64,000 bases of DNA from Novosphingobium kunmingense (GCF_002813245.1 NZ_PHUF01000006.1:124001-188000), one strand, 5' to 3'. Shown: positions 1 to 9,667, numbered from the stretch's first letter. Program-made: numbers and translations. The notes: generated from the letters alone by a model not told the origin.

Positions 1-1025
1 CCGAGCCCGACATTCTCAAGTCCCGGATCATCGCCGAGGAGTTTGCGCGCGCCGGTGTGCCGGGGGGCCTTGCCAACCAGGGCATTTCGATGCTGGTGCC
101 GACCTTGCTCGAACTTGGCACCGAAGAGCAGAAGCGGCGCTGGATCGAACCGACTTTGGCCGGCGATGTGGTGTGGTGCCAGGGCTATTCCGAACCCGGA
201 TCGGGATCGGACCTCGCCAGTCTCAAGACCAGCGCCCGGGTTGAAGGCGGCGACTTCGTCATCAACGGCCAGAAGATCTGGACCAGCACCGCCAAGGAAG
301 CGGACATGATCTTCTGCCTGGTGCGGACCGAAGGGGACGCAGCCAAGCACCAGGGGATCAGCTATCTGATCTTCCCGATGACCACGCCGGGGATCGAAGT
401 CCGCCCGCTCAGAACCATGACCGGCCATGCCGAATTCAACGAAACCTTCTTCACCGATGTGCGCGTGCCGGTCGATCAGATCGTCGGACAGCGCGGGCAA
501 GGCTGGTTCGTCGCCAACGCCACCCTGGGGCACGAACGCGGGATGCTGGGCGATCCCGACGCGCTGGAGAACCGGCTGCTCGCGCTGATCGAACTGATGA
601 CGGTGGAACAGGTCGGCGGTGCACGGGTGATCGACCTTCCGGCCCTTCGCGACCGGTTGGTGGCGCTCCAGGCCGAAGTCGCGGCGATGAAGTACAACGG
701 GATGCGGATCCTATCGAACCAGATCAAGGGCGAGCCGGGCGGCATGGCCAAGCTGATCGTCAAGCTCCAGGCCTGCGAGTTGGCCCACCAGATTTCCGCT
801 TTGGCGATCGACGCGCTGGGCGAATTGGGAATCCTGTACAACGGCAGCGCCCATGAGCGCGAAAACGGAAGCTGGCAATGGAACTACATGTTCCAGCTTG
901 GCCTGATCATCGGCGGCGGAACCGCCCAGATCCAGAAGAACATCATTTCGGAGCGCGGCCTCAACATGCCGCGCGAGCCGCGCCTGGACCTGCCCAAAGG
1001 CCCGTCCGCGCAAGGAGGGCAGTGA
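1..1025 (+). CDS. Acyl-CoA dehydrogenase, large-subunit type (5' end outside window)
   Basis: The window opens inside this gene; the frame is open from base 3 and gives 340 residues, so only a short N-terminal part is missing. Seen: the acyl-CoA dehydrogenase middle-domain stretch WCQGYSEPGSGSDLASL, which binds substrate and FAD, and the C-terminal GGGTAQIQKNIISERGL signature. Family role: FAD-dependent alpha,beta-desaturation of an acyl-CoA, with electrons passed to electron-transfer flavoprotein. The stop codon overlaps the ATG of the next dehydrogenase (TGATG), which implies translational coupling. Such large/small pairs form heteromers acting on bulky side chains such as steroids; that substrate is inference. 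Confidence 0.93.
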   Translation, partial: EPDILKSRIIAEEFARAGVPGGLANQGISMLVPTLLELGTEEQKRRWIEPTLAGDVVWCQGYSEPGSGSDLASLKTSARVEGGDFVINGQKIWTSTAKEADMIFCLVRTEGDAAKHQGISYLIFPMTTPGIEVRPLRTMTGHAEFNETFFTDVRVPVDQIVGQRGQGWFVANATLGHERGMLGDPDALENRLLALIELMTVEQVGGARVIDLPALRDRLVALQAEVAAMKYNGMRILSNQIKGEPGGMAKLIVKLQACELAHQISALAIDALGELGILYNGSAHERENGSWQWNYMFQLGLIIGGGTAQIQKNIISERGLNMPREPRLDLPKGPSAQGGQ

Positions 1026-2119
1026 TGGATTTCGGACTTTCGCAGGAACAGCAGATGCTGGCGGAAAGCGTTACGCGGCTGCTGCGCGAACTCTCTCCGC
1101 TCGATCATGTCAGGCAAGTGGCCGAAGGCGGCAGCGCGGTTAGCGCGCAAAGCCAGGCCGCGCTGGCCGAATTGGGGCTACCCGGGCTGGTGGTGCCGGA
1201 GGCCCATGGCGGCCTTGGCATGGGACTGCTCGATGCGACGATCGTTGCCACGGCGCTGGGGGAAGCGGTGGCGCCGGTGCCGTTCACCGCTCGCAACGTG
1301 ATGGCGCCGCTCGCGCTGATCGCGGCCGGATCCGAGGCGCAGCAGGCCCAATGGTTGCCGCGCATTGCAGCTGGCGAGGTGCGTTTCGGCGTCGGGGTGC
1401 ATGAGCAGGTCTCCCGCCGCGATGGTTCGGGCGTGCGTTGCAGCGGCGGCGCGCTGACTGGCACGGCGCTGTTCGTGCTCGATTGCGAGGAGGCCGATCA
1501 CTTCATGATCGCCGACGAAGCGGGACGGCTGCACATCGTTTCGGCACAGGCAGACGGGTTGGAGCTGATTGCCCTGAAGACGATCGACGCGACGCGCTCG
1601 GTCGGCGAACTGCGGCTTGCTTCGACCCCGGCGGAAGCCTTGGCCGACGACGGCGGTGCGGCGGCGCGGCGACTGATTGCCGCAGGCCGCATCCTGCTCG
1701 CGGCGGACAGCCTGGGTGCGGCGGATGCGATGATCGCCCAGGCGGTTGCCTATGCCGGGCAGCGCGAACAGTTCGGGCGGGTGATCGGCAGCTTCCAGGC
1801 GGTCAAGCACATGTGCGCTGAAATGGCCGCGAAGAACGAGCCGTGCCGGTCGCTGGTGTGGTATGCGGCCCATGCGTTTGACGCGGTCCCAGCCGAAGCG
1901 GAACTGGTCGCCTGTCATGCCAAGTCGCACACCGGCGAAGTAGGCCGGTTTGTCGCCCGCACCGCGACCGAGGTGCACGGCGGCATGGGCTTTACCGACC
2001 TGTTAGGGCTGCATTACTGGTTCAAGCGGATCGGTTTCGACCGGCAGGTACTGGGCGGACCCGAAACGGTCCGGGAAGAGGCGGCGAGGCTGCAGGGCTG
2101 GATCGCAGTTGCGGCCTGA
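1025..2119 (+). CDS. Acyl-CoA dehydrogenase, small-subunit type
   Basis: A 364-residue acyl-CoA dehydrogenase family protein. The start is the ATG overlapping the upstream stop (TGATG); the longer reading frame back to 878 only shadows the preceding gene. Seen: an N-terminal helical domain beginning MDFGLSQEQQMLAESV, the conserved REQFGRVIGSFQAVKH segment and the C-terminal TEVHGGMGFT loop near the FAD site. It is more divergent than the upstream copy and probably partners it in an alpha/beta heteromer (inference from adjacency and coupling). It belongs to the same operon as the ligase and monooxygenase. Confidence 0.92.
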   Translation: MDFGLSQEQQMLAESVTRLLRELSPLDHVRQVAEGGSAVSAQSQAALAELGLPGLVVPEAHGGLGMGLLDATIVATALGEAVAPVPFTARNVMAPLALIAAGSEAQQAQWLPRIAAGEVRFGVGVHEQVSRRDGSGVRCSGGALTGTALFVLDCEEADHFMIADEAGRLHIVSAQADGLELIALKTIDATRSVGELRLASTPAEALADDGGAAARRLIAAGRILLAADSLGAADAMIAQAVAYAGQREQFGRVIGSFQAVKHMCAEMAAKNEPCRSLVWYAAHAFDAVPAEAELVACHAKSHTGEVGRFVARTATEVHGGMGFTDLLGLHYWFKRIGFDRQVLGGPETVREEAARLQGWIAVAA

Positions 2120-2140
2120 CAAAGCGAGAGGATGGTTCGA

Positions 2141-3754
2141 ATGACGCAGTGGAATCTCGGGGACATCCTCGATGCAATCGAGCCAGCGCTTCCGCCCGAT
2201 ACGCCGGCGCTGATCCACGGCAAGCGCGTCATCACCTGGGCGGAGATGGGTGCGCGTTCGAACAACATTGCCCGCGCCCTGGCCGCGCACGGCATTTCGT
2301 CAGGGGCCAAGGTGGCGTTCTACATGCGCAACCGCCCTGAATACGGCGAACTGATGGCGGCTTGCTTCAAGGGTCGGTTCACCCATGTGAACATCAACTA
2401 TCGCTATCGCCCCGAGGAAGTGTTCTACATCTTCGACGATTCCGACAGCGAGGCCATTTTCTACAGCGCCGAATTCCGCGATTGCATAGTCGAACTGAAG
2501 GACAGGCTGACCAAGGCCAAGGTCTTCGTCGAAATCGGCGACCGCGCGGCCAAGGCACCCTTCGCGCTTGCGTACGAGGACCTGGCAACAGCGGGTGATG
2601 GTTCGCCATTGGGGATCGAACGGTCACCGCACGACGAGCTGTTCATCTACACCGGCGGGACCACCGGCATGCCCAAGGGTGTGGTCTGGCACCACACCGA
2701 TATGCGCGAAGCCCAGCTCGATGCGCAGCGCCTGCTCGCCCCTGTGCCGGACAGCCTCGACAAAGCCGTCGCCATGATCCGCGCTGAAGGCCCGGGTCGG
2801 ATGACCCTGCCTGCCTGCCCGATGATGCACGGGACCGGGTTCATCACCGCGATCGGCACCCTTGCATCTGGCGGCTGCCTCGTCACGCTGGACAATCCCT
2901 CGCTCGATGCGGTCGAGTTGTGGGAAGCGGTCGAACGCAACAAGGTGCAGTCGATCGCGATCGTCGGCGATGCCTTCGCCAAACCGATGCTCAAAGCCCT
3001 CGATGATGCCCCTGGCGGTTTCGATACTTCCAGCCTGATTACCATCGTCTCGTCGGGGGTGATGTGGAGCAAGGAGGTTAAGCAGGGCTTGATCGGGCAT
3101 ATTCCGCAAGTGGCCCTGATGGACAGCTTCGGCGCTTCGGAAGGACTTGGTTTCGGCCGCTCGGTGACCACGGCTGCGGGGACTACGGAAACCGCCAAGT
3201 TCACCATCGGCAGCATGTGCGACGTGTTCGACGAGAACGACCAGCTGGTGCTTCCGGGCAGCGGCACACCTGGATTCATCGCGCTCAAGGGACCGATCCC
3301 GCTCGCCTATTACAAGGATCCTGAAAAATCGGCGCGAACCTTCAAGACCATCGGCGGGGTCCGCTATTCGATTCCCGGAGACTGGTGCACGGTCGAGGCC
3401 GATGGCAGCCTGACCCTGCTCGGACGGGGCAGCGTCTGCATCAACACCGCAGGCGAAAAGGTCTATCCCGAAGAGGTCGAGGAAGTGCTCAAGACCCATC
3501 CGGCCATCGAGGATGCGCTGGTTGTCGGGGTGGCCGACGAGAAATGGGGGCAGGCGGTGACCGCAGTGGTTCACCTCGCAGCGGGCGAAACGCTCGATGA
3601 ACCGGCCGTCAAGGAGCATGTCCGCAGCAAATTGGCGGGCTACAAGACCCCCAAGACCGTGTTCGCTACCGCGATGGCGTTGCGTGCGCCCAACGGCAAG
3701 GCCGACTACAAGGGCGCGGCAGACCTTGCCGCCAAGCTGAGCGCCGCCCAATGA
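2141..3754 (+). CDS. AMP-forming acyl-CoA synthetase (ligase)
   Basis: An adenylate-forming enzyme of about 537 residues that activates a carboxylic acid to its acyl-CoA with ATP. Seen: the phosphate-binding motif YTGGTTGMPKGV, an acidic aromatic stretch DSFGASEGLGFG in the A5 region, and the hinge/C-terminal segment GDWCTVEADGSLTLLGRG followed by the small domain. The GAGAGGA ribosome-binding sequence at about 2126-2132 fits ATG 2141 better than the in-frame ATG at 2132, which overlaps it. The 3' end overlaps the monooxygenase start by four bases (ATGA). Likely supplies the acyl-CoA substrate for the two dehydrogenases; the exact acid is unknown. Confidence 0.92.
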   Translation: MTQWNLGDILDAIEPALPPDTPALIHGKRVITWAEMGARSNNIARALAAHGISSGAKVAFYMRNRPEYGELMAACFKGRFTHVNINYRYRPEEVFYIFDDSDSEAIFYSAEFRDCIVELKDRLTKAKVFVEIGDRAAKAPFALAYEDLATAGDGSPLGIERSPHDELFIYTGGTTGMPKGVVWHHTDMREAQLDAQRLLAPVPDSLDKAVAMIRAEGPGRMTLPACPMMHGTGFITAIGTLASGGCLVTLDNPSLDAVELWEAVERNKVQSIAIVGDAFAKPMLKALDDAPGGFDTSSLITIVSSGVMWSKEVKQGLIGHIPQVALMDSFGASEGLGFGRSVTTAAGTTETAKFTIGSMCDVFDENDQLVLPGSGTPGFIALKGPIPLAYYKDPEKSARTFKTIGGVRYSIPGDWCTVEADGSLTLLGRGSVCINTAGEKVYPEEVEEVLKTHPAIEDALVVGVADEKWGQAVTAVVHLAAGETLDEPAVKEHVRSKLAGYKTPKTVFATAMALRAPNGKADYKGAADLAAKLSAAQ

Positions 3755-5358
3755 GCGCACTCGATCCAGACTGCGACGCACTGATCATCGGTGCGGGATT
3801 CAGCGGAATCTATCTGCTCCACCGGCTGCGTCAGGCCGGGTTTCGCACAAGGTTGATCGACGCCGCCGCCGAACCCGGCGGCATCTGGTACTGGAACTGT
3901 TATCCTGGCGCGCGGGTCGATTCGCACGTCCCGATCTACGAATTCTCGCTGCCCGAGTTGTGGCAGGACTGGACCTGGAGCGAACGCTTCCCTGGCGGCG
4001 GAGAGCTGCGACGATATTTCCGCTACGTGTGCGACAAGCTGGAGCTCTGGCCCGACATGGCCATGGGGACGCGGGTGTCCTGTGCCCGCTTCGATGCCGA
4101 AAGCGATGTCTGGCGTGTCGATACGGCGCAAGGCGAGCAGATCAGCGCCCGCTTCCTGCTGCCTTGTGCCGGTTTTGCCGCCAAATCCTATACTCCGGAC
4201 ATTGCCGGCCTGGAGACGTTTGCGGGTGAACGGCACCACACCGCGCATTGGCCTCAGGGCGGCCTTCCGTTTGCCGGGAAGCGGGTGGCGATCATCGGCA
4301 CCGGGGCGAGCGGCGTGCAGGTGGCGCAGGAAGCCGCGCGCGACGCCGCGGAGCTGACCCTGTTCCAGCGCACCCCGATCCTGGCTCTGCCGATGCATCA
4401 GCAGCCGCTGAGCCTTGAGCAGCAAGCGCAGGAAAAGCCCGGCTACCCCGCCAAGTTCGCGGCGCGGCAGACCTCGAACGGCGGCTTCGACGCCGATCGA
4501 ATGGAAATCAGCGCACACGATGTCGATGCATCAGAGCGCACCGCAACCTTTGAACGTCTATGGCGAGCCGGCGGTCTGCGGTTCTGGTACAACAATTTCT
4601 CCGACCTGCTGACCGACGAACGGGCCAACCGCTTCGCCTACGATTTCTGGCGCGAGAAGGTCCGCGCGCGGATTGCCGATCCCTCGCTTCACGAGGCATT
4701 GGCGCCGATGGAACCGCCGCATCCCTTCGGCACGAAACGACCCTCGCTCGAACAGAACTATTACGAGATATTCGCACAGGACAATGTGTCGCTGGTCGAT
4801 CTCAAGCGCGATCCGATCGAGCGTGTGGTCCCCAGCGGTATCGAGACCGCAAGCGGCCTGATCGAATGCGACATCATCGTATTCGCCACGGGGTTCGATG
4901 CCGGCAGCGGGGGGCTGATCGACATGAATCTGCGCGGTACCGAAGGCTTTAACCTGGGTGAGGCGTGGAAGGACGGGGTCCACGCCTATCTGGGCAATTC
5001 CGTTTCCGGGTTCCCCAATATGCTGTTCCACTACGGCCCGCTGAGCCCATCCGGCTTTTCCAATGGTCCGACCGCCGCCGAACTGCAGGGCGACTGGACG
5101 ACGGATTTCCTGGTTCACTTGAGGAGTGAGGGGATCACACGGTTCGAGCCCGATCCGGCAGCGGAGCGCGAATGGACCGGCATGGTCGAACAAATCGGCG
5201 CGATGACGCTCTTTCCCAAAGCCAGGTCCTGGTACATGGGCGACAATATTCCGGGCAAGAAGCGCCAGCTGATCAACTTCCCGAGCGTATCAACCTATGC
5301 CCAGATCTGTGCCGACGTTGCCGCGAATGGCTATCGCGGCTTCAGGCTGGCTTCCTGA
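3751..5358 (+). CDS. Flavin monooxygenase of Baeyer-Villiger type
   Basis: A 535-residue FAD/NADPH monooxygenase. Seen: the FAD Rossmann motif GAGFSG at residues 14-19, the type I Baeyer-Villiger fingerprint FAGERHHTAHWP at 157-168 (matches FxGxxxHxxxWP at every fixed position) and a second dinucleotide motif GTGASG at 183-188. Family role: inserts oxygen next to a ketone to give an ester or lactone. The gene overlaps the ligase stop (ATGA) and is followed 21 bases later by an alpha/beta hydrolase, a logical partner to open the ester or lactone. Substrate unknown; cyclic ketones, terpenoids and steroids are typical. Confidence 0.93.
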   Translation: MSALDPDCDALIIGAGFSGIYLLHRLRQAGFRTRLIDAAAEPGGIWYWNCYPGARVDSHVPIYEFSLPELWQDWTWSERFPGGGELRRYFRYVCDKLELWPDMAMGTRVSCARFDAESDVWRVDTAQGEQISARFLLPCAGFAAKSYTPDIAGLETFAGERHHTAHWPQGGLPFAGKRVAIIGTGASGVQVAQEAARDAAELTLFQRTPILALPMHQQPLSLEQQAQEKPGYPAKFAARQTSNGGFDADRMEISAHDVDASERTATFERLWRAGGLRFWYNNFSDLLTDERANRFAYDFWREKVRARIADPSLHEALAPMEPPHPFGTKRPSLEQNYYEIFAQDNVSLVDLKRDPIERVVPSGIETASGLIECDIIVFATGFDAGSGGLIDMNLRGTEGFNLGEAWKDGVHAYLGNSVSGFPNMLFHYGPLSPSGFSNGPTAAELQGDWTTDFLVHLRSEGITRFEPDPAAEREWTGMVEQIGAMTLFPKARSWYMGDNIPGKKRQLINFPSVSTYAQICADVAANGYRGFRLAS

Positions 5359-5379
5359 ACTTTCTGATCGGAAAATACC

Positions 5380-6354
5380 TTGTCGAGTGACATAACGAAC
5401 GGTCTTGGCGATATCGACCCGGAATGGGCACCGAACCCTGAAGAACTGCCCCGCTGGTTTGTCGATGCGCTTGCCGTTCCGCGCGAGGAAGGCTTCGTTG
5501 AGGTTGATGGCACGGGGATCCACTATTTCCGGTGGGGACAGCGCGGGAAGCCACCCGTGCTGATGACGCATGGCTTTCTCGCCCACGCCCGCTGCTTTGC
5601 CTTCATCGCGCCATTCCTTGCGAACGATTACGATGTTGTGGCCTACGATCTGTCTGCGATGGGCGACAGCGCGGTGCGCGAGGATTGCGACATGGCCGCG
5701 CGCGGCCGGGAAATGATCGGGGTGGCGCGGGCGCTGGGCCTGTTCGATGCTGACCGGAAACCGGCGATTGTCGCGCACAGCTTCGGTGCCAGCGTCGCGC
5801 TGGAAGCGCTTGAGCAGTTGCCCGGCGGCTTTGCCGGTGCAGCCATCTGCGACATGATGACCCTGCGCCCCGCCATGCTCGAAGCATTCTGGGCAAGCGG
5901 CCACACCAGTCCGGGTTCAGGGAATCCGGACAAGCCCCAGCGCATCTACCCGGACTTTGCGACTGCCCGCAGCCGCTACAAGCTCTCGCCACCGCAGCAA
6001 GTCGGGGAGCCTTTCCTGATGGACTATATGGCCTATCATTCCATGCGCCGGGTCGAAGGAGGTTGGAGCTGGAAGTTCTCGCCTGCGGTGTTCAATCGCG
6101 ACAATGCGCGCACCGACTGGCTCACGATCGGACCGAAACTGGTTTCGGCACCGGGGCGAAAGGCGATCGTCCACGGCAAGGAAAGTCTGCTGTTCACGCG
6201 TGACTCCCAGGATTTTGTTCGGGAGTTAGGGGGATTGGATATCCCGATCATCGCGATACCCGACGCACGGCACCATTTGATGCTGGATCAGCCCTTGGCA
6301 TTTGTCGCCGCGATCCGGTCGGTGCTTGGATGCTGGCTTTGGCCGCCCGGTTGA
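5380..6354 (+). CDS. Alpha/beta hydrolase
   Basis: A 324-residue alpha/beta-fold hydrolase. Seen: an oxyanion-region motif MTHGFLAHARC, the nucleophile elbow AHSFGAS (catalytic Ser in SxSxG-like form) and a late His in DARHHLMLDQP. The predicted start is TTG at 5380, because no ATG or GTG in frame precedes the conserved part and the previous gene stops at 5358; this start is uncertain. Position after a Baeyer-Villiger monooxygenase suggests ester or lactone hydrolysis, but epoxide hydrolase-like or other activity cannot be excluded. Confidence 0.85.
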   Translation: MSSDITNGLGDIDPEWAPNPEELPRWFVDALAVPREEGFVEVDGTGIHYFRWGQRGKPPVLMTHGFLAHARCFAFIAPFLANDYDVVAYDLSAMGDSAVREDCDMAARGREMIGVARALGLFDADRKPAIVAHSFGASVALEALEQLPGGFAGAAICDMMTLRPAMLEAFWASGHTSPGSGNPDKPQRIYPDFATARSRYKLSPPQQVGEPFLMDYMAYHSMRRVEGGWSWKFSPAVFNRDNARTDWLTIGPKLVSAPGRKAIVHGKESLLFTRDSQDFVRELGGLDIPIIAIPDARHHLMLDQPLAFVAAIRSVLGCWLWPPG

Positions 6355-6409
6355 TCGGCAGATAGAAATCAACGTGAGTTCAAGATTCTAAAAAAATGAG
6401 GAGGATTAT

Positions 6410-9121
6410 ATGTTGAGATCTAATGGTTTTCGTTTGATCGCGTTGTCGGGATCATGCAGTCTATTGGCGATAGCGGGTCCCGCTCTGGCCCAGCAAACCG
6501 CGGATGGGGCAAATGAGACCGAGCAGGTAGACCAGCAAGCGGCAGGTGGAGAAATCGTGGTCACCGCAACCCGCCGTTCGGAAACCCTCTCCAAGGTTCC
6601 GCTGGCTGTTACCGCCGTTAATGCTCAATCGCTGCAGAATTCCGGCGCAAGCGATATTCGGCAACTTGGCCAGCTCGCACCTTCCTTGATGGTCTCTTCG
6701 ACAGGAACCGAAGCTAACGGCTCGGCGCGCGTTCGCGGCGTGGGGACAGTCGGGGACAATCCGGGCCTTGAAAGTTCGGTCGCGGTATTCATTGATGGCG
6801 TATACCGGTCTCGGTCCGGCGTGGCCTTGTCGGAACTTGGCGAGGTCGAGCGGATCGAAGTGCTGCGCGGACCGCAGGGCACACTGTTTGGCCGGAATGC
6901 GTCGGCTGGCTTGATTCATGTGATCAGCAAGAAGCCATCCTTCACCTTCGGAGCGAACGCCGAGGCCAGCTATGGCAATTATGATTATTGGCGCCTGGCT
7001 GGTTCGATAACCGGCCCTTTGACCGATACACTCGCGGCAAAGATTGAGGGCGTATACGCCAAGCGCGACGGCTTTTATGACGATGTGAACACAGGAACGA
7101 CAGTTAACAACCGTGATCGCTATTTTGTGCGCGGGCAATTTCTGTTCGAACCGACGGATGCAACCAGCGTCAGGTTGATCGGCGATTACACGCACCGCGA
7201 AGAAGCATGTTGCGGCGCAGCATATATCGATGCGGCCTTCAATCCGCTGATCGGGGGCCTCAACGATCCTACACAGAACAACATCGTCAAGGTTCTGCTC
7301 GATCTCGGCCAACAGTCCCAGGCATTCGGCGATCCGTTCAGCCGAAAGATCTGGACATCCCCCGCCCATCCGATGGGCGGGACCATCAACGATGGTGGCG
7401 TTTCGCTTGAGGTCAATCACGATTTCGGCGGAGCAAAACTCACCTCCGTCACGGGCTATCGCGAGTTCAAGAGCGAACAGGAAGGTGATAGCGATTTTTC
7501 CACGGTTGATCTGCTTTACAGGGCGCCTGGCTCTTTCCGGCAGTTCAAGACCTTCACCCAGGAATTGCGCCTTCAGGGTTCTGCATTCAACGATAAGCTG
7601 GATTGGCTGGTTGGGGGTTATTTCGCGGACGAAAAGCTGAATGTCGACGATGCGCTGCGCTTTGGCAGCCAATACGGACGCTTCGCCGCCTGCCGGATCG
7701 TTTCGGGCGGAGGCCTCGCGGGCTTCTACGATCCTGCAAGCACCGGTTGCCTCAGTGCAACCGGCCGGACTGTCGTGGGAAGTTTCGGCGCCGACATTAT
7801 CAATGGCTTTGATCGCCTCGATTCGATCAGCAACGTCGGTACGACAATGGATTCGTACCACCAGCATTCCAAGAATTATGCGATGTTCACGCACAACATC
7901 ATCACACTTGCCGATGGATTGAAGTTGACGCTTGGCGCGCGTTACACGTGGGAAGACAAGAGCCTCGACGCCACCTTTGGCAACAACAACACGATTTGTC
8001 CGGCACTGCAGGGAACCTTGATCGATGATCTTTCCAGCGCCAACGCCACGGTTCGCACGCTAGCCGGATCGCTCCTCAGCCTGGGCTGCCAGGGGAACTC
8101 GACATCCGAGGTGAACGGGGTCTCGATCAACGGCAAGCGCAGTGAAAGTGAATTCACCTATACGGTGGGCCTCTCCTATCAGGTCCGCCCAGAGATAATG
8201 ATCTATGCCAACTATTCAAAGGGATACAAGGCGGGTGGATTCAATCTCGATCGATCTGCCCTTAAGTCGCCAATCATGCCATTTGCGGCAGGTGGCGGTG
8301 CGCAGGCCTATGTTCACAACCTGATGTTCGATCCGGAATATGTCAAAGCCTATGAAGTGGGCCTGAAGTACAGCTCACGGGAATTGAGCTTGTCCGTGAC
8401 AGGATTTCGGCAGGAGTTCAGCAACTTCCAGTTGAACACCTTCGCCGGCGCGGTATACATCGTGCAAACGGTCAACGGTTGCAAATCGAGCTTGGGCGGT
8501 GCGGACAGGGACGCTGATCCAGCTACTGGCTCCTGTGCTTCCGGCGATGTTGGCTATGGTGTCCTCAGCCAGGGCGTGGAGATCGAGGGATCCCTCCGCC
8601 CTGCGCGGAATCTGACCGTTAACCTTGGTGTCACTTACGCCAGCACAAAATACCGCGACAACCTGGTCGGAAACAGCCAAGGTGCTCCGCTTGACCCGGC
8701 ATTGCGCATGCTGCCCGGCAAGCAGATCTCGAATTCCGCACCGTGGGTGGTCACCAGTTCGGCCTCCTGGACACCCAAAATCGGCAATTCGGGATTGCAT
8801 GCGCTGTTTTACGTCGATGCCCGGCTCAGCTCCGACTACAATACGGGTTCAGACCTCTATCCGCAAAAACGGCAAGACAGCTTCTTGGTCGTCAACGGAC
8901 GCGTCGGGTTGCGCGGGCCGGACGATCATTGGGGAGTGGAATTCTGGGTCCAGAATCTGTTCAACCAGGATTACACGCAAGTCACTTTTAACACGCCCTA
9001 TCAGGCGGGCGGAAGCTCTGCCAGCTATGTCTACCCGCAGTTCCCAGGCGGAAAGCAGCTCTTCTCGTCATTCCTCGCCGAGCCACGCACCTACGGTGTC
9101 ACTTTGCGCGGCAAGTTCTGA
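6410..9121 (+). CDS. TonB-dependent outer-membrane receptor
   Basis: A 903-residue receptor for TonB-energised import through the outer membrane. A strong AGGAGG lies just before ATG 6410. Seen: a signal peptide ending near ALAQQ, a TonB-box/plug start EIVVTATRRSETLS, the plug motif LFGRNASAGLIHVISKKP and a C-terminal beta-barrel strand ending in aromatic residue Phe (TLRGKF). Length is typical of sphingomonad receptors for hydrophobic carbon sources rather than siderophores. As last gene of the catabolic operon it probably imports the pathway substrate (inference). A hairpin terminator follows directly. Confidence 0.94.
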   Translation: MLRSNGFRLIALSGSCSLLAIAGPALAQQTADGANETEQVDQQAAGGEIVVTATRRSETLSKVPLAVTAVNAQSLQNSGASDIRQLGQLAPSLMVSSTGTEANGSARVRGVGTVGDNPGLESSVAVFIDGVYRSRSGVALSELGEVERIEVLRGPQGTLFGRNASAGLIHVISKKPSFTFGANAEASYGNYDYWRLAGSITGPLTDTLAAKIEGVYAKRDGFYDDVNTGTTVNNRDRYFVRGQFLFEPTDATSVRLIGDYTHREEACCGAAYIDAAFNPLIGGLNDPTQNNIVKVLLDLGQQSQAFGDPFSRKIWTSPAHPMGGTINDGGVSLEVNHDFGGAKLTSVTGYREFKSEQEGDSDFSTVDLLYRAPGSFRQFKTFTQELRLQGSAFNDKLDWLVGGYFADEKLNVDDALRFGSQYGRFAACRIVSGGGLAGFYDPASTGCLSATGRTVVGSFGADIINGFDRLDSISNVGTTMDSYHQHSKNYAMFTHNIITLADGLKLTLGARYTWEDKSLDATFGNNNTICPALQGTLIDDLSSANATVRTLAGSLLSLGCQGNSTSEVNGVSINGKRSESEFTYTVGLSYQVRPEIMIYANYSKGYKAGGFNLDRSALKSPIMPFAAGGGAQAYVHNLMFDPEYVKAYEVGLKYSSRELSLSVTGFRQEFSNFQLNTFAGAVYIVQTVNGCKSSLGGADRDADPATGSCASGDVGYGVLSQGVEIEGSLRPARNLTVNLGVTYASTKYRDNLVGNSQGAPLDPALRMLPGKQISNSAPWVVTSSASWTPKIGNSGLHALFYVDARLSSDYNTGSDLYPQKRQDSFLVVNGRVGLRGPDDHWGVEFWVQNLFNQDYTQVTFNTPYQAGGSSASYVYPQFPGGKQLFSSFLAEPRTYGVTLRGKF

Positions 9122-9130
9122 TTAGCCCTC

Positions 9131-9164
9131 AGCTTCCGGGATGCTTAATTGCGTCCCGGAAGCT
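9131..9164 (+). terminator. Hairpin terminator after the TonB receptor
   Basis: A perfect 11-bp inverted repeat (AGCTTCCGGGA, 9131-9141; complement 9154-9164) with a 12-base loop lies 9 bases after the receptor stop and is followed by T-rich CCTTGTTCTT. This fits a rho-independent terminator for the catabolic operon. Confidence 0.8.
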
Positions 9165-9186
9165 TCCTTGTTCTTCGCGCTATTAG

Positions 9187-9241
9187 AGCGTGATCTTGTT
9201 TGAGTGAATCGATTGGGGATCCACTCAAACAAGATCACGCT
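9187..9241. repeat. Long palindromic repeat (20-bp arms)
   Basis: Left arm 9187-9206 and right arm 9222-9241 are perfect 20-bp inverted repeats separated by 15 bases. The outer ends (AGCGTGATC / GATCACGCT) resemble the widespread intergenic palindromes of alphaproteobacteria that begin GAGCGTGATC. There is no T-run, so a REP-like element is more likely than an ordinary terminator. Confidence 0.75.
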
Positions 9242-9281
9242 TGTCTTATGACATTTCCATCCGTTTGGGTCATGCTGGATT

Positions 9282-9313
9282 GCCCGGACCGGGGTGGCCA
9301 CCCCGGTCCGGGC
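9282..9313. repeat. 32-bp perfect palindrome near an IS110 remnant
   Basis: The stretch 9282-9313 equals its own reverse complement (starts GCCCGGACCGGGG). It lies 136 bases before the ATG of a truncated IS110 transposase and may be a subterminal structure of that decayed element. Function not known. Confidence 0.7.
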
Positions 9314-9448
9314 GGAAGGGGACGGATCGCGAAATCGCCGGTCGTTCAGGGACCGGGTTAGAGTAAGATCGCCCCCTTTCTTTTCCATCAGGCCCGAACG
9401 GATACCGGGGTTTTGGACCCGGACGACAAGCATGGGACAGCGGAAAAG

Positions 9449-9586
9449 ATGAGCGACAATCTACCACAGACCATCGGCATCGACATCTCCAAAGCGAGCC
9501 TCGACTGCCATGTTCATCCGATTGGTGCCGAGCGGCAGCTCGCCAATACCGCCAAAGGGCACAAGGCGCTGATCGGCTGGTTGTGA
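9449..9586 (+). pseudogene. N-terminal fragment of an IS110-family transposase
   Basis: ATG 9449 opens a 45-codon frame beginning MSDNLPQTIGIDISKASLD, the N-terminus of an IS110-type DEDD transposase with the first catalytic Asp in IGIDISK. It stops as soon as it enters the 68-bp inverted repeat at 9583, so the element was cut by the neighbouring insertion. The missing C-terminal part is not found on the other side, where an IS5 remnant starts instead, indicating deletion or rearrangement. Confidence 0.8.
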
Positions 9587-9650
9587 CGTGATGGCGTGGA
9601 CGGCCCCTGCACCAGCGTAGCTGTGTCATGATGCGGCCGTTGTAGGTCCA
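9583..9650 (+). repeat. Left 68-bp inverted repeat of the IS110 element
   Basis: Begins GTGACGTGATGGCGTGGACG and ends GTTGTAGGTCCA; identical over 68 bases to the reverse complement of 10954-11021. Confidence 0.9.
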
Positions 9651-9667
9651 CGTCTAGGAGTCGGCAA

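Noticed and set aside
4558..5193. Long - strand open frame of 211 codons opposite the monooxygenase
   Set aside because: Lies wholly antisense to a gene with complete Baeyer-Villiger motifs; typical GC-rich shadow frame.
6461..7894. 477-codon - strand open frame opposite the first TonB receptor
   Set aside because: Antisense to a well-supported receptor, with no family-like motif or ribosome-binding site.
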